Source: Constrictibacter sp. MBR-5 (lineage in GTDB: Bacteria; Pseudomonadota; Alphaproteobacteria; JAJUGE01). Taken from it: DNA of 64,000 nt. The translations under genes and the position numbers were made by a program. The stretch lies in contig NZ_JBEPTK010000003.1 of the NCBI RefSeq assembly GCF_040549485.1, positions 248,001 through 312,000 of the forward strand. The letters run 5' to 3'. Under the pieces are notes generated by a model that saw only the letters and a list, made by a program, of their open reading frames with translations, searched no databases and was not told the origin of the DNA. Below, in pieces: positions 1-9,201 of the stretch (within the stretch, counting starts at the first letter, position 1; the number at the start of each line of letters is the position of its first letter).

Positions 1-1765
1 GGCGCGCCCGGTTCAGCTTTTCGCGGATCTCGTTGGACAGGCTGCCGACGCTGCGATAGTCCAGGTCCGGCGGCAGGCCCAGCGCTTCGTCGCGCCGGAA
101 AGCCCGAATGTCGGCCGCCTGGCGCTCCACATAGCCGGCATACAGCGCCTCGATCTGCAGCTGCTCCAGGACGTCGGCCGGGATTTCCGCAAGTTCCGGC
201 CACGCCGCCGCCATCCGCCCCGCGTCGCAGTCCGGCAGCGCCAGCAGGTCCAGGCCGGACCGGCGCCGGCCGTCCCGATTGATCGGAAACCCCAGGCGCG
301 CCAGCGACTCGGGCGATCCGCCGACCGCCGACAATGCGGTCCTTGCCCCATCAAGTGCCGCCGAACGCGCCGCCCATGCCGCCTGCCGGGCCGCGCCCGC
401 CAATCCCACCGCCACCGCCCGCGGCGTCAGGCGCTGGTCCGCGTTGTCGGCACGCAGCAGCAGCCGGTACTCGGCCCGCGACGTAAACATGCGATACGGC
501 TCGTCCGCGCCGCGGGTGATCAGGTCGTCCACCATGACGCCGAGATAGGCGTCCGCGCGGTCCAGCAGGAAGGGCCGGCTCCCGGCGGCAGCGAGCGCGG
601 CATTCGCGCCGGCATACAAGCCCTGCGCCGCCGCTTCCTCGTAGCCCGTCGTGCCGTTGATCTGCCCCGCGAGGAAGAGCCGCGGGATCCGGCGCGTCTC
701 CAGTGTCGGCATCAGTTCGCGCGCATCGACGCAGTCATATTCGATGGCATAGCCGGGCCGCAGGATCGTCGCCCGTTCGAGGCCGGGAATGCTCGCGACC
801 AGCCGCGCCTGGACCTCGCGCGGCAGCGAGGTCGAGATGCCGTTGGGATAGACCGTATCGTCGTCGAGCCCTTCAGGCTCCAGGAAGATCTGGTGCCGCT
901 GCTTGTCGGCGAACCGCACCACCTTGTCCTCGATCGAGGGACAGTAGCGCGGCCCCGTCGACTGGATCTGTCCCGAATAGATCGGCGCCCGGTGGATGTC
1001 GGCGCGGATGATCGCGTGGGTCGCCTCGGTCGTCTCCGTCACGTGGCAGACGGTCTGCGGCGTATCGATGCGCTCGGTCAGATAGGAGAAGGGCGTGGGC
1101 GGATCCTCGCCCTCCTGCACCTGGAGCGCCGCCTTGTCGATCGTTCGCCCGTCGAGCCGCGGCGGCGTTCCGGTCTTCAGCCGCGCAAGGGTGAACCCGG
1201 CGCGCGACAGGGTCTGCGAGAGGCCGTCGGACGGCTCGTCACCGACACGCCCGGCCGGGTAGCGCTCCTCCCCGATATGGATCAGGCCGCGCAGGAAGGT
1301 GCCAGTGGTCACCACGACGGCCCCGGCGCGAATTCCCATGCCGTCGCCGGTCACCACACCGCACGCGTTGCCCGCGGCGTCGAGCAGCAGGTCCTCGACC
1401 GCGTCGGCGCGAATCTGGAGGTTCGCCTGCTCCGCCAGCAGCGCCTGGACCGCCGCACGGTAGAGCTTCCGGTCCGCCTGGGCTCGCGGGCCGCGGACCG
1501 CCGGCCCCTTGCTCCGGTTGAGCATGCGGAACTGTATTCCGGCCCGGTCGATGGCGCGCGCCATGATCCCGTCGAGTGCATCGATCTCGCGGACGAGATG
1601 GCCTTTCCCCAGGCCGCCCATGGCCGGGTTGCATGACATCTCGCCGATCGTTTCGATCTTGTGCGTGATCAGAAGCGTCCGCGCGCCCAGGCGCGCCGAC
1701 GCCGCAGCCGCTTCGCAGCCGGCGTGCCCGCCGCCGACGACAATTACATCCCAGGCTTCGCTCAT
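1..1765 (-). CDS. mnmG: MnmG (GidA), tRNA uridine-5-carboxymethylaminomethyl(34) synthesis FAD subunit, C-terminus cut by window edge
   Basis: With MnmE, this FAD protein installs the carboxymethylaminomethyl group on wobble U34 of several tRNAs in the cytoplasm. Reading the minus strand from the ATG at 1765 gives an N-terminal dinucleotide-binding motif GGGHAG (residues 11-16), the family signature [11 protein letters not shown], and RYCPSIEDK, which carries the conserved catalytic cysteine. The last visible residues ([20 protein letters not shown]) match the C-terminal helical domain that binds MnmE. 588 codons are visible; family members run to about 620-630 residues, so some 30-40 residues lie left of the window. 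It is downstream of mnmE on the same strand, 64 bases away, with a parS-like site in the gap. The identification is secure. Confidence 0.96.
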   Translation of the reverse strand, partial: MSEAWDVIVVGGGHAGCEAAAASARLGARTLLITHKIETIGEMSCNPAMGGLGKGHLVREIDALDGIMARAIDRAGIQFRMLNRSKGPAVRGPRAQADRKLYRAAVQALLAEQANLQIRADAVEDLLLDAAGNACGVVTGDGMGIRAGAVVVTTGTFLRGLIHIGEERYPAGRVGDEPSDGLSQTLSRAGFTLARLKTGTPPRLDGRTIDKAALQVQEGEDPPTPFSYLTERIDTPQTVCHVTETTEATHAIIRADIHRAPIYSGQIQSTGPRYCPSIEDKVVRFADKQRHQIFLEPEGLDDDTVYPNGISTSLPREVQARLVASIPGLERATILRPGYAIEYDCVDARELMPTLETRRIPRLFLAGQINGTTGYEEAAAQGLYAGANAALAAAGSRPFLLDRADAYLGVMVDDLITRGADEPYRMFTSRAEYRLLLRADNADQRLTPRAVAVGLAGAARQAAWAARSAALDGARTALSAVGGSPESLARLGFPINRDGRRRSGLDLLALPDCDAGRMAAAWPELAEIPADVLEQLQIEALYAGYVERQAADIRAFRRDEALGLPPDLDYRSVGSLSNEIREKLNRAR

Positions 1766-1812
1766 GGGCGGAATGTATGGGCGGGGCGCTACGCTGTCAA
1801 AGCGGCCCGGCA

Positions 1813-1828
1813 TGTTTCACGTGAAACG
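1813..1828. promoter_or_regulatory. parS-like centromere site (ParB binding)
   Basis: The 16 bases TGTTTCACGTGAAACG match the bacterial parS consensus TGTTTCACGTGAAACA at 15 of 16 positions; only the last base differs. It lies between the mnmE stop and the mnmG start. In many bacteria mnmE-mnmG-rsmG-parA-parB sit together near the origin, with parS sites among them, so the context fits. parA/parB would be expected just left of the window, beyond mnmG; that is inference. Confidence 0.85.
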
Positions 1829-1829
1829 T

Positions 1830-3221
1830 TCACTTCCCGATGCAGAAATCGCGGAAGATCACGTCCAGCAGGTCCTCCACGTCCACACGCCCGGTGATCC
1901 GGCCCAGTTCCCGAACCGCCAGCCGGACGTCCTCCGCCGCGAGGTCCGGCTGCGTGACGCCGGCGAAGCGCGACAGATGGTCCACGCAGGCCTCGATCGC
2001 CAGCCGGTGCCGGAGCCGCGACAGCACCGGCGCCTCGGTCTCCTTGCCCACATGGTCGGCGATGCGGTGCGCCAAAGCGGCCAGCAGTTCCGCCATGCCC
2101 GCGCCGGTGCGCACCGACAGCGGATGCGCCGCGTGATCGTCGATCGCCGACTTCCCCTCAAGGGCGACCAGATCGACCTTGTTGGCGCAAACCATCATGT
2201 CCGCGACGCCCGCATCGCGAAGACGATCCCGGATCCCGGCAGCGGCTCCGGGGTCGGTCGCGTCGACCAGCACCAGCACCAGGTCCGCCTGCGACGCCCG
2301 GGCGAGCGCCCGGCGGATGCCTTCTTCCTCCACCGGGTCGGCGCCGGACCGCAGACCCGCGGTATCGGCCACCACAGCCGCGTAGCCGCCGATGTCGAGA
2401 CGCACCTCCACCACGTCGCGCGTCGTACCGGCGGTCTCCGCGACGATCGCCGCATCGCGCTGCGCCAGGGCGTTGAGCAGGCTCGACTTCCCGGCGTTCG
2501 GCGGGCCGACGATGGCGATCGAGAAACCGTCCCGCACGATCTCGCCGCGCCGCCCGTCCGCCAGATGTGCCGCCATCTCCGTGCGGACCGCCGCGACCGC
2601 GGTCCGCGTCGCCGCGCCGATTCCGTCGGGCAAGTCCTCGTCGGCGAAATCGATCTCCGCCTCCAGCCACGCCAGAGCACGCGTCAGGCGCCCCGTCCAG
2701 TCGTCGTAGACCCCCGCCAGGCGGCCAGAAAGCTGACGCAGGGCCTGTCTGCGCTGCGCCGGTGTGTCGGCTGCCACGAGGTCCGCCAGGCCTTCCACCG
2801 CGGTCAGATCGAGCCGGCCGTTCTCGAAGGCGCGGCGGGTGAACTCGCCCGGCTCGGCCGGACGCAGGCCGGGCATGCGGGAGAGTTCGTCCAGCATTGC
2901 CGACACCACGGCGCGGCCGCCATGCACGTGCAGCTCGACGACGTCCTCGCCGGTGAAGCTGTTGTGCCGCGGGAACCAGAGGAAGAGCCCCTCATCGATC
3001 ACGCCTCCGGCACCGTCGCGGAACCTGCACAGGGTCGCCCGCCGCGGCTGCGGTCCCGCGCCACCGTGGCCGCGCAGCCGCTGCAGCGCGTGCACCGCCT
3101 CCCGGCCGGAGACGCGGAGGATGGCGATCCCCGCACGCCCAGGGGCCGTCGCCACCGCGAAGATCGTGTCTTCCCTCAGAACCTGACCTCGCCGGTGCGG
3201 CCGTAGATCCGCGTCAGGCAC
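1830..3221 (-). CDS. mnmE: MnmE (TrmE), tRNA modification GTPase
   Basis: GTPase partner of MnmG in wobble-uridine modification. An N-terminal folate-binding-type domain (DTIFAVATAPG near residue 18) is followed by a helical domain with an inserted G domain: P-loop GPPNAGKSS (239-247), G2 TAGTTRD (263-269), G3 DTAG (286-289), G4 NKVD (347-350). The protein ends with the invariant CxGK motif (CIGK), whose cysteine is essential in the family. Length is 463 residues from the GTG at 3221, close to the usual 440-460. That GTG lies 46 bases inside the upstream PAS gene and adds about 17 unusual residues before DTIF, so the real start may be slightly downstream. mnmG follows. Confidence 0.96.
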   Translation of the reverse strand: MPDADLRPHRRGQVLREDTIFAVATAPGRAGIAILRVSGREAVHALQRLRGHGGAGPQPRRATLCRFRDGAGGVIDEGLFLWFPRHNSFTGEDVVELHVHGGRAVVSAMLDELSRMPGLRPAEPGEFTRRAFENGRLDLTAVEGLADLVAADTPAQRRQALRQLSGRLAGVYDDWTGRLTRALAWLEAEIDFADEDLPDGIGAATRTAVAAVRTEMAAHLADGRRGEIVRDGFSIAIVGPPNAGKSSLLNALAQRDAAIVAETAGTTRDVVEVRLDIGGYAAVVADTAGLRSGADPVEEEGIRRALARASQADLVLVLVDATDPGAAAGIRDRLRDAGVADMMVCANKVDLVALEGKSAIDDHAAHPLSVRTGAGMAELLAALAHRIADHVGKETEAPVLSRLRHRLAIEACVDHLSRFAGVTQPDLAAEDVRLAVRELGRITGRVDVEDLLDVIFRDFCIGK

Positions 3222-3691
3222 AGCAGGATGTCCACCGTGGCACCGTCCTCCGCCAGCGGCAGGACGATGTTCTCGAGGATCCGGAGCATCCGGCTGCGCT
3301 GGTCCAGGAATGGCGGCCCGCGCCGCCAGCTGGGCCGGCGCGTTTCGACAACATCTTGATATCGCTTATAATATCCTGCATCGAGGTTCGGGTGCGCCTC
3401 GTCGAACCACTGTCCCGTCAACTCGCGCCCGTGCGCGGCGACCACGGCGGTGCCCACCAGCCGGTAGCGCATCCTGAACGGGTCGCGGTGGATATCGAGC
3501 ATCCAGATGTCGGGCAGCAGGCGCACGATCCGCGCGGGATCCAGGTCTCGGCGCGCTGGAAGTAGTCCCGGCGCCGGGCGAAGGGCGTCCCAATAGGCGT
3601 AGATGGCACCGATGTCCGGGTGCCAGCCCACCGCCGCCGCATCCGCCGCCGAGCCGACGGCCAGGGAGGCCTCCTGCTCGGGAAACCTCAT
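3176..3691 (-). CDS. PAS-domain-containing protein (DUF1457/PAS_5-like), 171 aa
   Basis: Reads MRFPEQEASLAV from the ATG at 3691. The body (IYAYWDAL..., LLPDIWMLDI, MRYRLVGTAVV, GRELTGQWFDEAHPN, and a late IVLPLAEDG stretch) is the pattern of the alphaproteobacterial PAS-like family annotated as PAS_5 or DUF1457, usually single-domain proteins of 150-200 residues. No output domain is attached, so the ligand and role are unknown. Its ATG overlaps the stop of the upstream DUF6489 gene as ATGA (translational coupling), and its 3' end overlaps the assigned mnmE start. The open frame continues upstream of 3691, but that part has the composition of an antisense frame over the DUF6489 gene. Confidence 0.8.
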   Translation of the reverse strand: MRFPEQEASLAVGSAADAAAVGWHPDIGAIYAYWDALRPAPGLLPARRDLDPARIVRLLPDIWMLDIHRDPFRMRYRLVGTAVVAAHGRELTGQWFDEAHPNLDAGYYKRYQDVVETRRPSWRRGPPFLDQRSRMLRILENIVLPLAEDGATVDILLCLTRIYGRTGEVRF

Positions 3692-3939
3692 TCGGTGCGC
3701 GGCTTGCCCTCCGCCGCCGTGCGGAACTGCGACCAGAAGCGCTGCATCTGGTCGAGGCCGGTGGCAGCGGCAGGCATCCATGCCTTCCACAGGGCTTCCG
3801 GATCCATCGAACGGAGGTTCGACAGCAGCCTGTCCTGCATTTCCTGCATCACCGCCTGCTGCATCGGCTGCACATCGGGCAGGCCGAGAAAGTGGCGCGC
3901 CTCTTCGGGCGTGCAGTCGATGTCGATGCTGACCTTCAT
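3688..3939 (-). CDS. DUF6489 family protein, 83 aa
   Basis: Small acidic protein starting MKVSIDIDCTPEEAR and containing FLGLPDVQPMQ, the pattern of the DUF6489 family, whose function is unknown. A short central stretch (MQEMQDRLLSNLRSMDPEALWKAW) is probably helical, and no cysteine pair or membrane segment is seen apart from one early cysteine. The start at 3939 has a good ribosome-binding site (CAGGAG, 8 bases upstream). It is the first gene of the minus-strand run PAS protein-mnmE-mnmG and overlaps the PAS gene by four bases. Confidence 0.85.
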   Translation of the reverse strand: MKVSIDIDCTPEEARHFLGLPDVQPMQQAVMQEMQDRLLSNLRSMDPEALWKAWMPAAATGLDQMQRFWSQFRTAAEGKPRTE

Positions 3940-4086
3940 CGGATACTCCTGCCGGCGGCTGGACACCTGTCTCATGTGGTTCATCGCGTGGCACCGAACA
4001 ACTGTCGTCAATCCCGGCCGGTGCCTTGAGACGCTGCGCCCAAGGCCACAGCTTAACAGCTGAACCGACGCCTGCGAGGACCGGCG

Positions 4087-6141
4087 ATGACCGAGAACCT
4101 GCTCCGCGACGAAACGAGCCCCTACCTGCTCCAGCACAGGGACAATCCCGTGCACTGGCGGCCGTGGGGCGAGGCCGCCCTGGCGGAGGCCGAAAGCGCG
4201 CGGAAGCCGATCCTCCTGTCGGTCGGCTATGCCGCCTGCCACTGGTGCCACGTCATGGCGCACGAGAGCTTCGAGGATCCGGCGATCGCCGCGGTGATGA
4301 ACGACCTGTTCGTCTGCATCAAGGTCGACCGCGAGGAACGCCCGGACGTGGATGCCATCTATCAGCAATCCCTGGCGCTGCTCGGGCAGCAGGGCGGCTG
4401 GCCGCTGACCATGTTCCTCACCCCGGCTGGGGAGCCCTTCTGGGGCGGCACCTATTTCCCGCCCCAGTCCCGTTGGGGCCGGCCGGGCTTCGCCGACGTG
4501 CTGCGGACGATGGCCGAGGCGTGGCGCACCGATCCCGACAAGGTGCAGGCGAACGTCAAGGCGATCCGGGACGCGCTCGACAAGGCAACCGCGTCCAAGG
4601 CCGGCGACGCGACGCTGACGGTACCACTGATCGACAGGATCGCGCGCCGGCTGGTCCGCGAGACGGATCCCTTCCACGGCGGCATCGGCGAGGCACCGAA
4701 GTTTCCCAGCGTCCCGGTATTCCTGCTGCTCTGGCGGGCCTGGAAACGGACGGGACTGGAGCCCTTCCGCCGCGCCGTCCTGACGACCCTGACGCAGATG
4801 AGCCAGGGCGGCATCTGGGACCATCTCGGCGGCGGCTTCGCCCGCTATTCCGTCGACGAGCGCTGGCTCGTGCCGCACTTCGAGAAGATGCTCTACGACA
4901 ATGCGCAGATGCTCGAGCTGCTGACGACGGTCTGGCAGGACGAGCGCGATCCTCTGCTGGAGGCGCGCATCCGCGAGACCGCCGCCTGGCTGCTCAGGGA
5001 GATGCGTGCCGGCGCCGCAGACGACGGCAGTGCCGGGTTCGCCGCCAGCGTCGATGCCGACAGCGAAGGCGAGGAGGGGCGCTTCTACGTCTGGACGGAG
5101 GCCGAGATCGACGCGCTGCTCGGCCCCGAGAGCGCATCGTTCAAGTCGATCTACGACGTGACGGCCACCGGCAACTGGAAAGGCCGCACCATCCTGAACC
5201 GCCTGGAGCGACCCGACCTCCTGTCCAACGCGGAGGAGACCCGGCTCGCCGCCGCCCGGGAGACGCTGCTGCGGGCGCGCGCGAAACGCCCGGCACCGGA
5301 GCGCGACGACAAGGTTCTCGCCGACTGGAACGGCCTGACGATCGCGGCTCTGGCGCGGGCGGCCGTCGCCCTTGACGAACCGCCGTGGCTCGATGCCGCC
5401 CGGGACGCCTTCGCGTTCGTCGCACGCCATATGGTCGACGGCGATGGACGCCTGCGCCACTCCTGGCGGGACGGGCGCCTGCGCCATCCGGCGACGCTGG
5501 ACGACCATGCCCAGATGGCGCGGGCCGCGCTCACCCTGTTCGAGATCGTCGGCGACCGGCGTTATCTGGATCATGCACGGAACTGGGCGGAGGCCGCGGA
5601 ACGGCACTTCGCCGACCCCGCCGGCGGCTATTTCATGAGCGCCGACGATGCGGATGGCCTGATCGTGCGGCCGAAGAGCACCGCCGACAATGCCACCCCC
5701 GGCGGCAGCGGTACCATGGCCGAGGTCGAGGCGCGGCTCTGGCTGCTCACCGGCGAGATGGCATGGGCGGAGCGCGCCGGCCGGACCATTGCGTCGGTCT
5801 CCGGTGAGATCGAGCGCAACTTCTATCCGCTCGCGACGCTGATCAACGCGGCGGAACTGCTCGAATCGGGCCTGCAGATCGTGATCGCGGGTGCCGACGG
5901 TGCCGATGCGATGCTGCGCACGGTATGGTCGCTGTCGCTGCCGAATGCGGTGGTGACCCTCTCGGACGACCGCGCGCCGCTGCCGGCGAATCATCCCGCG
6001 GCAGGCAAGGGTGCGGTCGGCGGCCGCGCGACCGCCTATGTCTGCGAGGGGCCGGTCTGCTCGCTGCCCCTGACGGAGCCGGACGCGCTGCGGGCCGACC
6101 TGCTGCGGCGTTATCGCGGAAGCCCGCAGAGGGCCGCATGA
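4087..6141 (+). CDS. Thioredoxin-fold protein of the DUF255 / YyaL (SPATA20-like) family, 684 aa
   Basis: The N-terminus carries the family signature [12 protein letters not shown] (11-22) and the active-site-like motif CHWCHVM (51-57) in a thioredoxin-like fold, followed by [11 protein letters not shown] and [11 protein letters not shown]. The remaining ~500 residues have (alpha/alpha)6-type features seen in this family ([42 protein letters not shown]). Full-length members are about 650-700 residues, so this is complete. The bacterial function is unsettled; a redox or sugar-epimerase-like role has been proposed from structure. It is divergent from DUF6489, 147 bases away. Confidence 0.92.
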   Translation: MTENLLRDETSPYLLQHRDNPVHWRPWGEAALAEAESARKPILLSVGYAACHWCHVMAHESFEDPAIAAVMNDLFVCIKVDREERPDVDAIYQQSLALLGQQGGWPLTMFLTPAGEPFWGGTYFPPQSRWGRPGFADVLRTMAEAWRTDPDKVQANVKAIRDALDKATASKAGDATLTVPLIDRIARRLVRETDPFHGGIGEAPKFPSVPVFLLLWRAWKRTGLEPFRRAVLTTLTQMSQGGIWDHLGGGFARYSVDERWLVPHFEKMLYDNAQMLELLTTVWQDERDPLLEARIRETAAWLLREMRAGAADDGSAGFAASVDADSEGEEGRFYVWTEAEIDALLGPESASFKSIYDVTATGNWKGRTILNRLERPDLLSNAEETRLAAARETLLRARAKRPAPERDDKVLADWNGLTIAALARAAVALDEPPWLDAARDAFAFVARHMVDGDGRLRHSWRDGRLRHPATLDDHAQMARAALTLFEIVGDRRYLDHARNWAEAAERHFADPAGGYFMSADDADGLIVRPKSTADNATPGGSGTMAEVEARLWLLTGEMAWAERAGRTIASVSGEIERNFYPLATLINAAELLESGLQIVIAGADGADAMLRTVWSLSLPNAVVTLSDDRAPLPANHPAAGKGAVGGRATAYVCEGPVCSLPLTEPDALRADLLRRYRGSPQRAA

Positions 6142-6219
6142 AGCGCACTCCCTTCGCGCGCTGTCGCCAAACCGCGCGGCCCTCGCCATATGCGGCGGAG
6201 TCCAGTCAGGGAGCATGAT

Positions 6220-6597
6220 GTGCGGATCGATCTCATTGCGGCGGCGCTCGCCTGTGTCGCCCTCGGCGGCGCGGCGGCCACGTCGTCCTCAGCCCAGTCC
6301 TACGGCACCCGCGCTGGCAGCGGCTACGGCCCCGCCACCAATTTCGGGTCCTTCGCCTATCCGTCGCACAGCTGCGGCGGCGCGCCGGTGCTTCCGGTCC
6401 GGCCGTCCAGCATGACCTCGTCGCGCGCCGTCAACGACTACAACCGCGAGGTGGATGCCTACAATTCGCAGCTGCAGGTCTATTCCGAGTGCATCACGGC
6501 CTATGTCGAACGGGCCCGGAACGACGTCGAACTGATCCGCGAGAGGGCGGAAGACGCCAGCGCCACCCTCGGCCCACAGCCTAGGACGATGCGCTGA
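6220..6597 (+). CDS. Small secreted hypothetical protein, 125 aa
   Basis: Not recognised. The preferred start is the GTG at 6220, preceded by AGGGAG six bases upstream; an in-frame ATG at 6190 would add ten residues that spoil the signal peptide. From the GTG there is a short basic N-terminus, a hydrophobic stretch (IAAALACVALGGAA) and an AQS cleavage-like site, so export is likely. The mature part is Ser/Gly/Tyr-rich, has two cysteines (one in HSCGG, one in SECI) that could pair, and a helical C-terminal section (TAYVERARNDVELIRERAEDA). It ends 17 bases inside the convergent HNH gene. Confidence 0.65.
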   Translation: MRIDLIAAALACVALGGAAATSSSAQSYGTRAGSGYGPATNFGSFAYPSHSCGGAPVLPVRPSSMTSSRAVNDYNREVDAYNSQLQVYSECITAYVERARNDVELIRERAEDASATLGPQPRTMR

Positions 6598-7303
6598 GCC
6601 GCACCCGCAGCCGGCCGCCGGCGCCGCAGGCGGCGTCCAGCCCGGCCGTCCAGGCCCGCTCCAGCAGATCGGCTTCCAGCGCCCAGCGCCGTTTCACCGC
6701 CAGCCAGCCGTCCACATAGCGGCACCACGTCGAGAGCCGCGGCGGCATCCAGGAGAGCGGGTCGCCGTCGGCTTTCGACCGGTTCGTCCGCGCCGAGAGG
6801 ACGATGAGCTGACCACCTGTCCGGTCGTTGGCGAAGGCTTCCCGGCGCGCCGGGCTCCAGGCGTGCGCACCGCTCCGGTGGGCTTCGCCGAGCGGCACCA
6901 TGTGGTCGACGTCCACCGCTCCCGGATCCTGGGTCTCGCTGCCGGACCAGCGATCCAGCCACAGGCCGGCGGTCACGCGGCAGCCGTCCGCCGACCATCG
7001 CACCGGCACCAGGCTCTGTGCCGCCAGGGTCTCCTGGCGCGCGTCGCGGCAATCGCCGTCCGTGTCCGACCAGTGCGGATAGAGCGCGCGATCGTAGGGG
7101 ACGGAAACCGGATAGAAGATCTCGTTCTGGCGCACGCCCAGGACGGCCGCGAGCAGCACGCCGGCGATGCCGACGCGCTTCACCCACCGCCGCGCCCAGG
7201 TCGCGGGCCGAAGGCCGCCGCCACGCCGGGCAGTTCCGCGCCTGATGAAACCGATACCGGGCCAACGGCCGGAGGCGGGCCGTCGGCCCTTCCTCCGAGC
7301 CAT
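6581..7303 (-). CDS. HNH endonuclease family protein (DUF1524/GmrSD C-terminal-like), membrane-anchored or secreted, 240 aa
   Basis: The core matches the HNH nuclease group annotated as DUF1524: SDTDGDCRDARQ (79-90), the metal/catalytic motif DVDHMVPLGEA (131-141, H134), and the late motif ARTNRSKADGDP (171-182) with Asn and Lys, then WCRYVDGWLAVKRRW. A very basic N-terminus (1-43) precedes one hydrophobic segment (about 45-57), suggesting an exported or inner-membrane-anchored nuclease, as in the secreted actinobacterial members. The ATG at 7303 is used; a TTG three codons upstream is possible. It starts 11 bases after the upstream aldolase stop. Substrate and biological role are unknown. 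Confidence 0.82.
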   Translation of the reverse strand: MARRKGRRPASGRWPGIGFIRRGTARRGGGLRPATWARRWVKRVGIAGVLLAAVLGVRQNEIFYPVSVPYDRALYPHWSDTDGDCRDARQETLAAQSLVPVRWSADGCRVTAGLWLDRWSGSETQDPGAVDVDHMVPLGEAHRSGAHAWSPARREAFANDRTGGQLIVLSARTNRSKADGDPLSWMPPRLSTWCRYVDGWLAVKRRWALEADLLERAWTAGLDAACGAGGRLRVRLSASS

Positions 7304-7313
7304 ATATGCCAAG

Positions 7314-8120
7314 TCAGTTGCGGTAGGACGGGTCCTCGCGGTCCAGTTCGGCGAGGAAGGTCGGCCAGTGCCGTTCGCTCGTCGCGAGGCTCTCCCGGAA
7401 CGCGTCGAACTGCTGCCCGGTGTGCTCGCAGACCTCCTTCGACGGCAGCGACACCGTCTTTCCCTGGCCGTGTGCGGCGGCCATAGCCGCGAGCTGTGAC
7501 GCGCAGCTCTTCTCCAGGTGATAGAGGATGTTCCAGGCCATGTTGACCGTCACGCCCAGCGCCAGCAGGCCGTGATTGCGCAGGATGCACGCGAAGTGCG
7601 GGCCCAGGTCGCGCACCAGCCGCTCGCGCTCGCTCAGGTCGGTCGCGATGCCCTCCCAGTCGTGATAGCCGATACGGTTGTAGAACATCATCGACGACTG
7701 GCTGATCGGCAGCAGGCCGTCCTTGATCGACGCGATCGCCATGCCGGCGACCGTGTGCGTGTGCGCGACGCAGACCACTTCCGGCCGCGCCATGTGCACG
7801 GCGGAATGGATGGTGAAGCCGGCCGGGTTCACCGGAAATCCGGTGTCGAGGACGATCTCGCCGTCCATGTCGACCTTCACGAGGCTGGAGGCCGTGACCT
7901 CCTCGTACATCAGCCCGTAGGGATTGATGAGGAAGTGATGGTCGGGACCGGGCACGCGCGCCGACAGGTGCGTGGCGGCCAGATCCGTCATGCCGTACTT
8001 CGCGACCAGCCGGTAGAGGGCCGCGAGATCGACGCGGATCTTCCACTCCTCCGGGCTCACCTTGTCGCGGAGCGACGGGGTCTCGAACGAGGGCGCGCTG
8101 CGGCGCAGGGCGATGGTCAT
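7314..8120 (-). CDS. Class II aldolase/adducin family protein, 268 aa (copy 2)
   Basis: Zinc-dependent class II aldolase/adducin fold: N-terminal RVDLAALYRLVAKYGMTDLAATHLSARVPG, a segment with HSAVHMARPEV, the zinc-binding AHTHTVAG, and the late histidine in RNHGLLALG. Members act on sugar phosphates or keto acids; substrate cannot be read from sequence. The start at 8120 has a strong ribosome-binding site (GGGAGG, six bases away). The neighbour immediately upstream is a clear paralogue with the same layout, so the two arose by tandem duplication and probably share an operon. An enolase-superfamily enzyme is divergently encoded beyond them, which suggests a sugar-acid or hydroxy-acid catabolic locus. 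Confidence 0.88.
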   Translation of the reverse strand: MTIALRRSAPSFETPSLRDKVSPEEWKIRVDLAALYRLVAKYGMTDLAATHLSARVPGPDHHFLINPYGLMYEEVTASSLVKVDMDGEIVLDTGFPVNPAGFTIHSAVHMARPEVVCVAHTHTVAGMAIASIKDGLLPISQSSMMFYNRIGYHDWEGIATDLSERERLVRDLGPHFACILRNHGLLALGVTVNMAWNILYHLEKSCASQLAAMAAAHGQGKTVSLPSKEVCEHTGQQFDAFRESLATSERHWPTFLAELDREDPSYRN

Positions 8121-8131
8121 CTGCGCCTCCC

Positions 8132-8905
8132 TCAGTGCCGCCAGCTCGGGTCGGCGCGGTCGAGCAGCCGCAGCTGCGATTCCCAGCCATCCTGGCGATA
8201 GGTGTTGTCGCCGCGGTCGAACTGGCCGAGCGCCTTCTCGCACAGTTCCTGCGACGGGGTCAGCAGTTCCGCGCCGGTCGCCATCGCGGCCAGCTGCACC
8301 TGGCAGACCTTCTCCAGCCGGTAGAGCAGCACCCAGGCGTTCCGGATCGTCTTGCCGCAGACCAGGATGCCGTGATTCTTCAGCATCATGACGCTGGCCT
8401 CGCCCAGGTCGGCGATCAGCCGCTCGCGCTCGTCCAGGTCGAGTGCCACGCCCTCGAAGTCGTGATAGGCCGTGCGGCCGTAGAAGCGCATCGAGGCCTG
8501 GGTCAGCGGCATCAGCCCGTCGGGCAGCGCGGCCACGGCCATCCCGGCCGGCGTGTGCGTATGCGCGACGCAGTCGATGTCGTGGCGCGCCGAGTGCACC
8601 GCCGAGTGGATGGTGAAGCCCGCCGCGTTCACGCCGTACTCGCCGTCGATGACCTTGCCGTCCAGGTCGATCTTGACGAGGTTCGACGCCGTGACCTGGC
8701 TGAACAGCAGGCCGTGCGGGTTCAGCAGAAACTGGTCCTGCGTGCCGGGAACGCGGGCCGAGATGTGAGTGGCGGTCAGGTCGGTCATGCCGTGCTTGGC
8801 GACCAGCCGGTAAAGCGCCGCGAGATCGACCCGCGTCTGCCACTCCTCCGGGCTGACACGGTCGCGGATGGACTTACCCTCGGTGGAAACAGCTGCCAGG
8901 GCCAT
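8132..8905 (-). CDS. Class II aldolase/adducin family protein, 257 aa (copy 1)
   Basis: Paralogue of the next gene: it shares RVDLAALYRLVAKHGMTDLTATHISARVPG almost residue for residue, then FTIHSAVHSARHDIDCVAHTHTPAGMAVAALPDG with the zinc-binding HTH, and LKNHGILVCGKT with the third histidine. The C-terminal 50 residues differ most between the copies. A GAGGAGG-type ribosome-binding site precedes the ATG at 8905, and a TATACT hexamer at 8940-8945 (minus strand) is a probable -10 element. Only 11 bases separate the stop from the next start. Substrate is unknown; a sugar-phosphate or 2-keto-acid aldolase or decarboxylase is likely from the family. Confidence 0.88.
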   Translation of the reverse strand: MALAAVSTEGKSIRDRVSPEEWQTRVDLAALYRLVAKHGMTDLTATHISARVPGTQDQFLLNPHGLLFSQVTASNLVKIDLDGKVIDGEYGVNAAGFTIHSAVHSARHDIDCVAHTHTPAGMAVAALPDGLMPLTQASMRFYGRTAYHDFEGVALDLDERERLIADLGEASVMMLKNHGILVCGKTIRNAWVLLYRLEKVCQVQLAAMATGAELLTPSQELCEKALGQFDRGDNTYRQDGWESQLRLLDRADPSWRH

Positions 8906-8939
8906 GGGAACCTCCTCGCGGAGCCTGATTGAGCCTCAG

Positions 8940-8945
8940 AGTATA
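8940..8945 (-). promoter_or_regulatory. Probable -10 element of the class II aldolase pair
   Basis: On the minus strand TATACT lies 35 bases upstream of the ATG at 8905 and matches the sigma-70 -10 consensus at five of six positions. No convincing -35 hexamer is seen 16-18 bases further upstream, so an activator may be needed. The rest of the 296-base gap to the enolase-superfamily gene shows no gene or clear operator. Confidence 0.4.
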
Positions 8946-9201
8946 ACGGATCTCCATGCACGCGCTATGCCGGGCCGCGCGCCGTCCACGCCCGGGTTCC
9001 TCTCCGGTCACGGATGGCGCCGCGGGGCGCCGAGACCCGACCGCCGCCTGGGAACACGGCGCCACGCGCCGGCAGACGGACCCGCGATTGACGTGGCGCG
9101 GACGGCATAGGAACCTTCCGTCACGAACGCCGGCCGGGACCGCCCCACGAGGAAAAGACCGCGGTCCGAGAGAAGCCGGCCGTCCCGGGAGAACGCCGCC
9201 G

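Noticed and set aside
8956-9201. An 82-residue N-terminal extension of the enolase-superfamily gene
   Set aside because: The extension has no resemblance to the family and the cap domain begins cleanly at the ATG at 9202.
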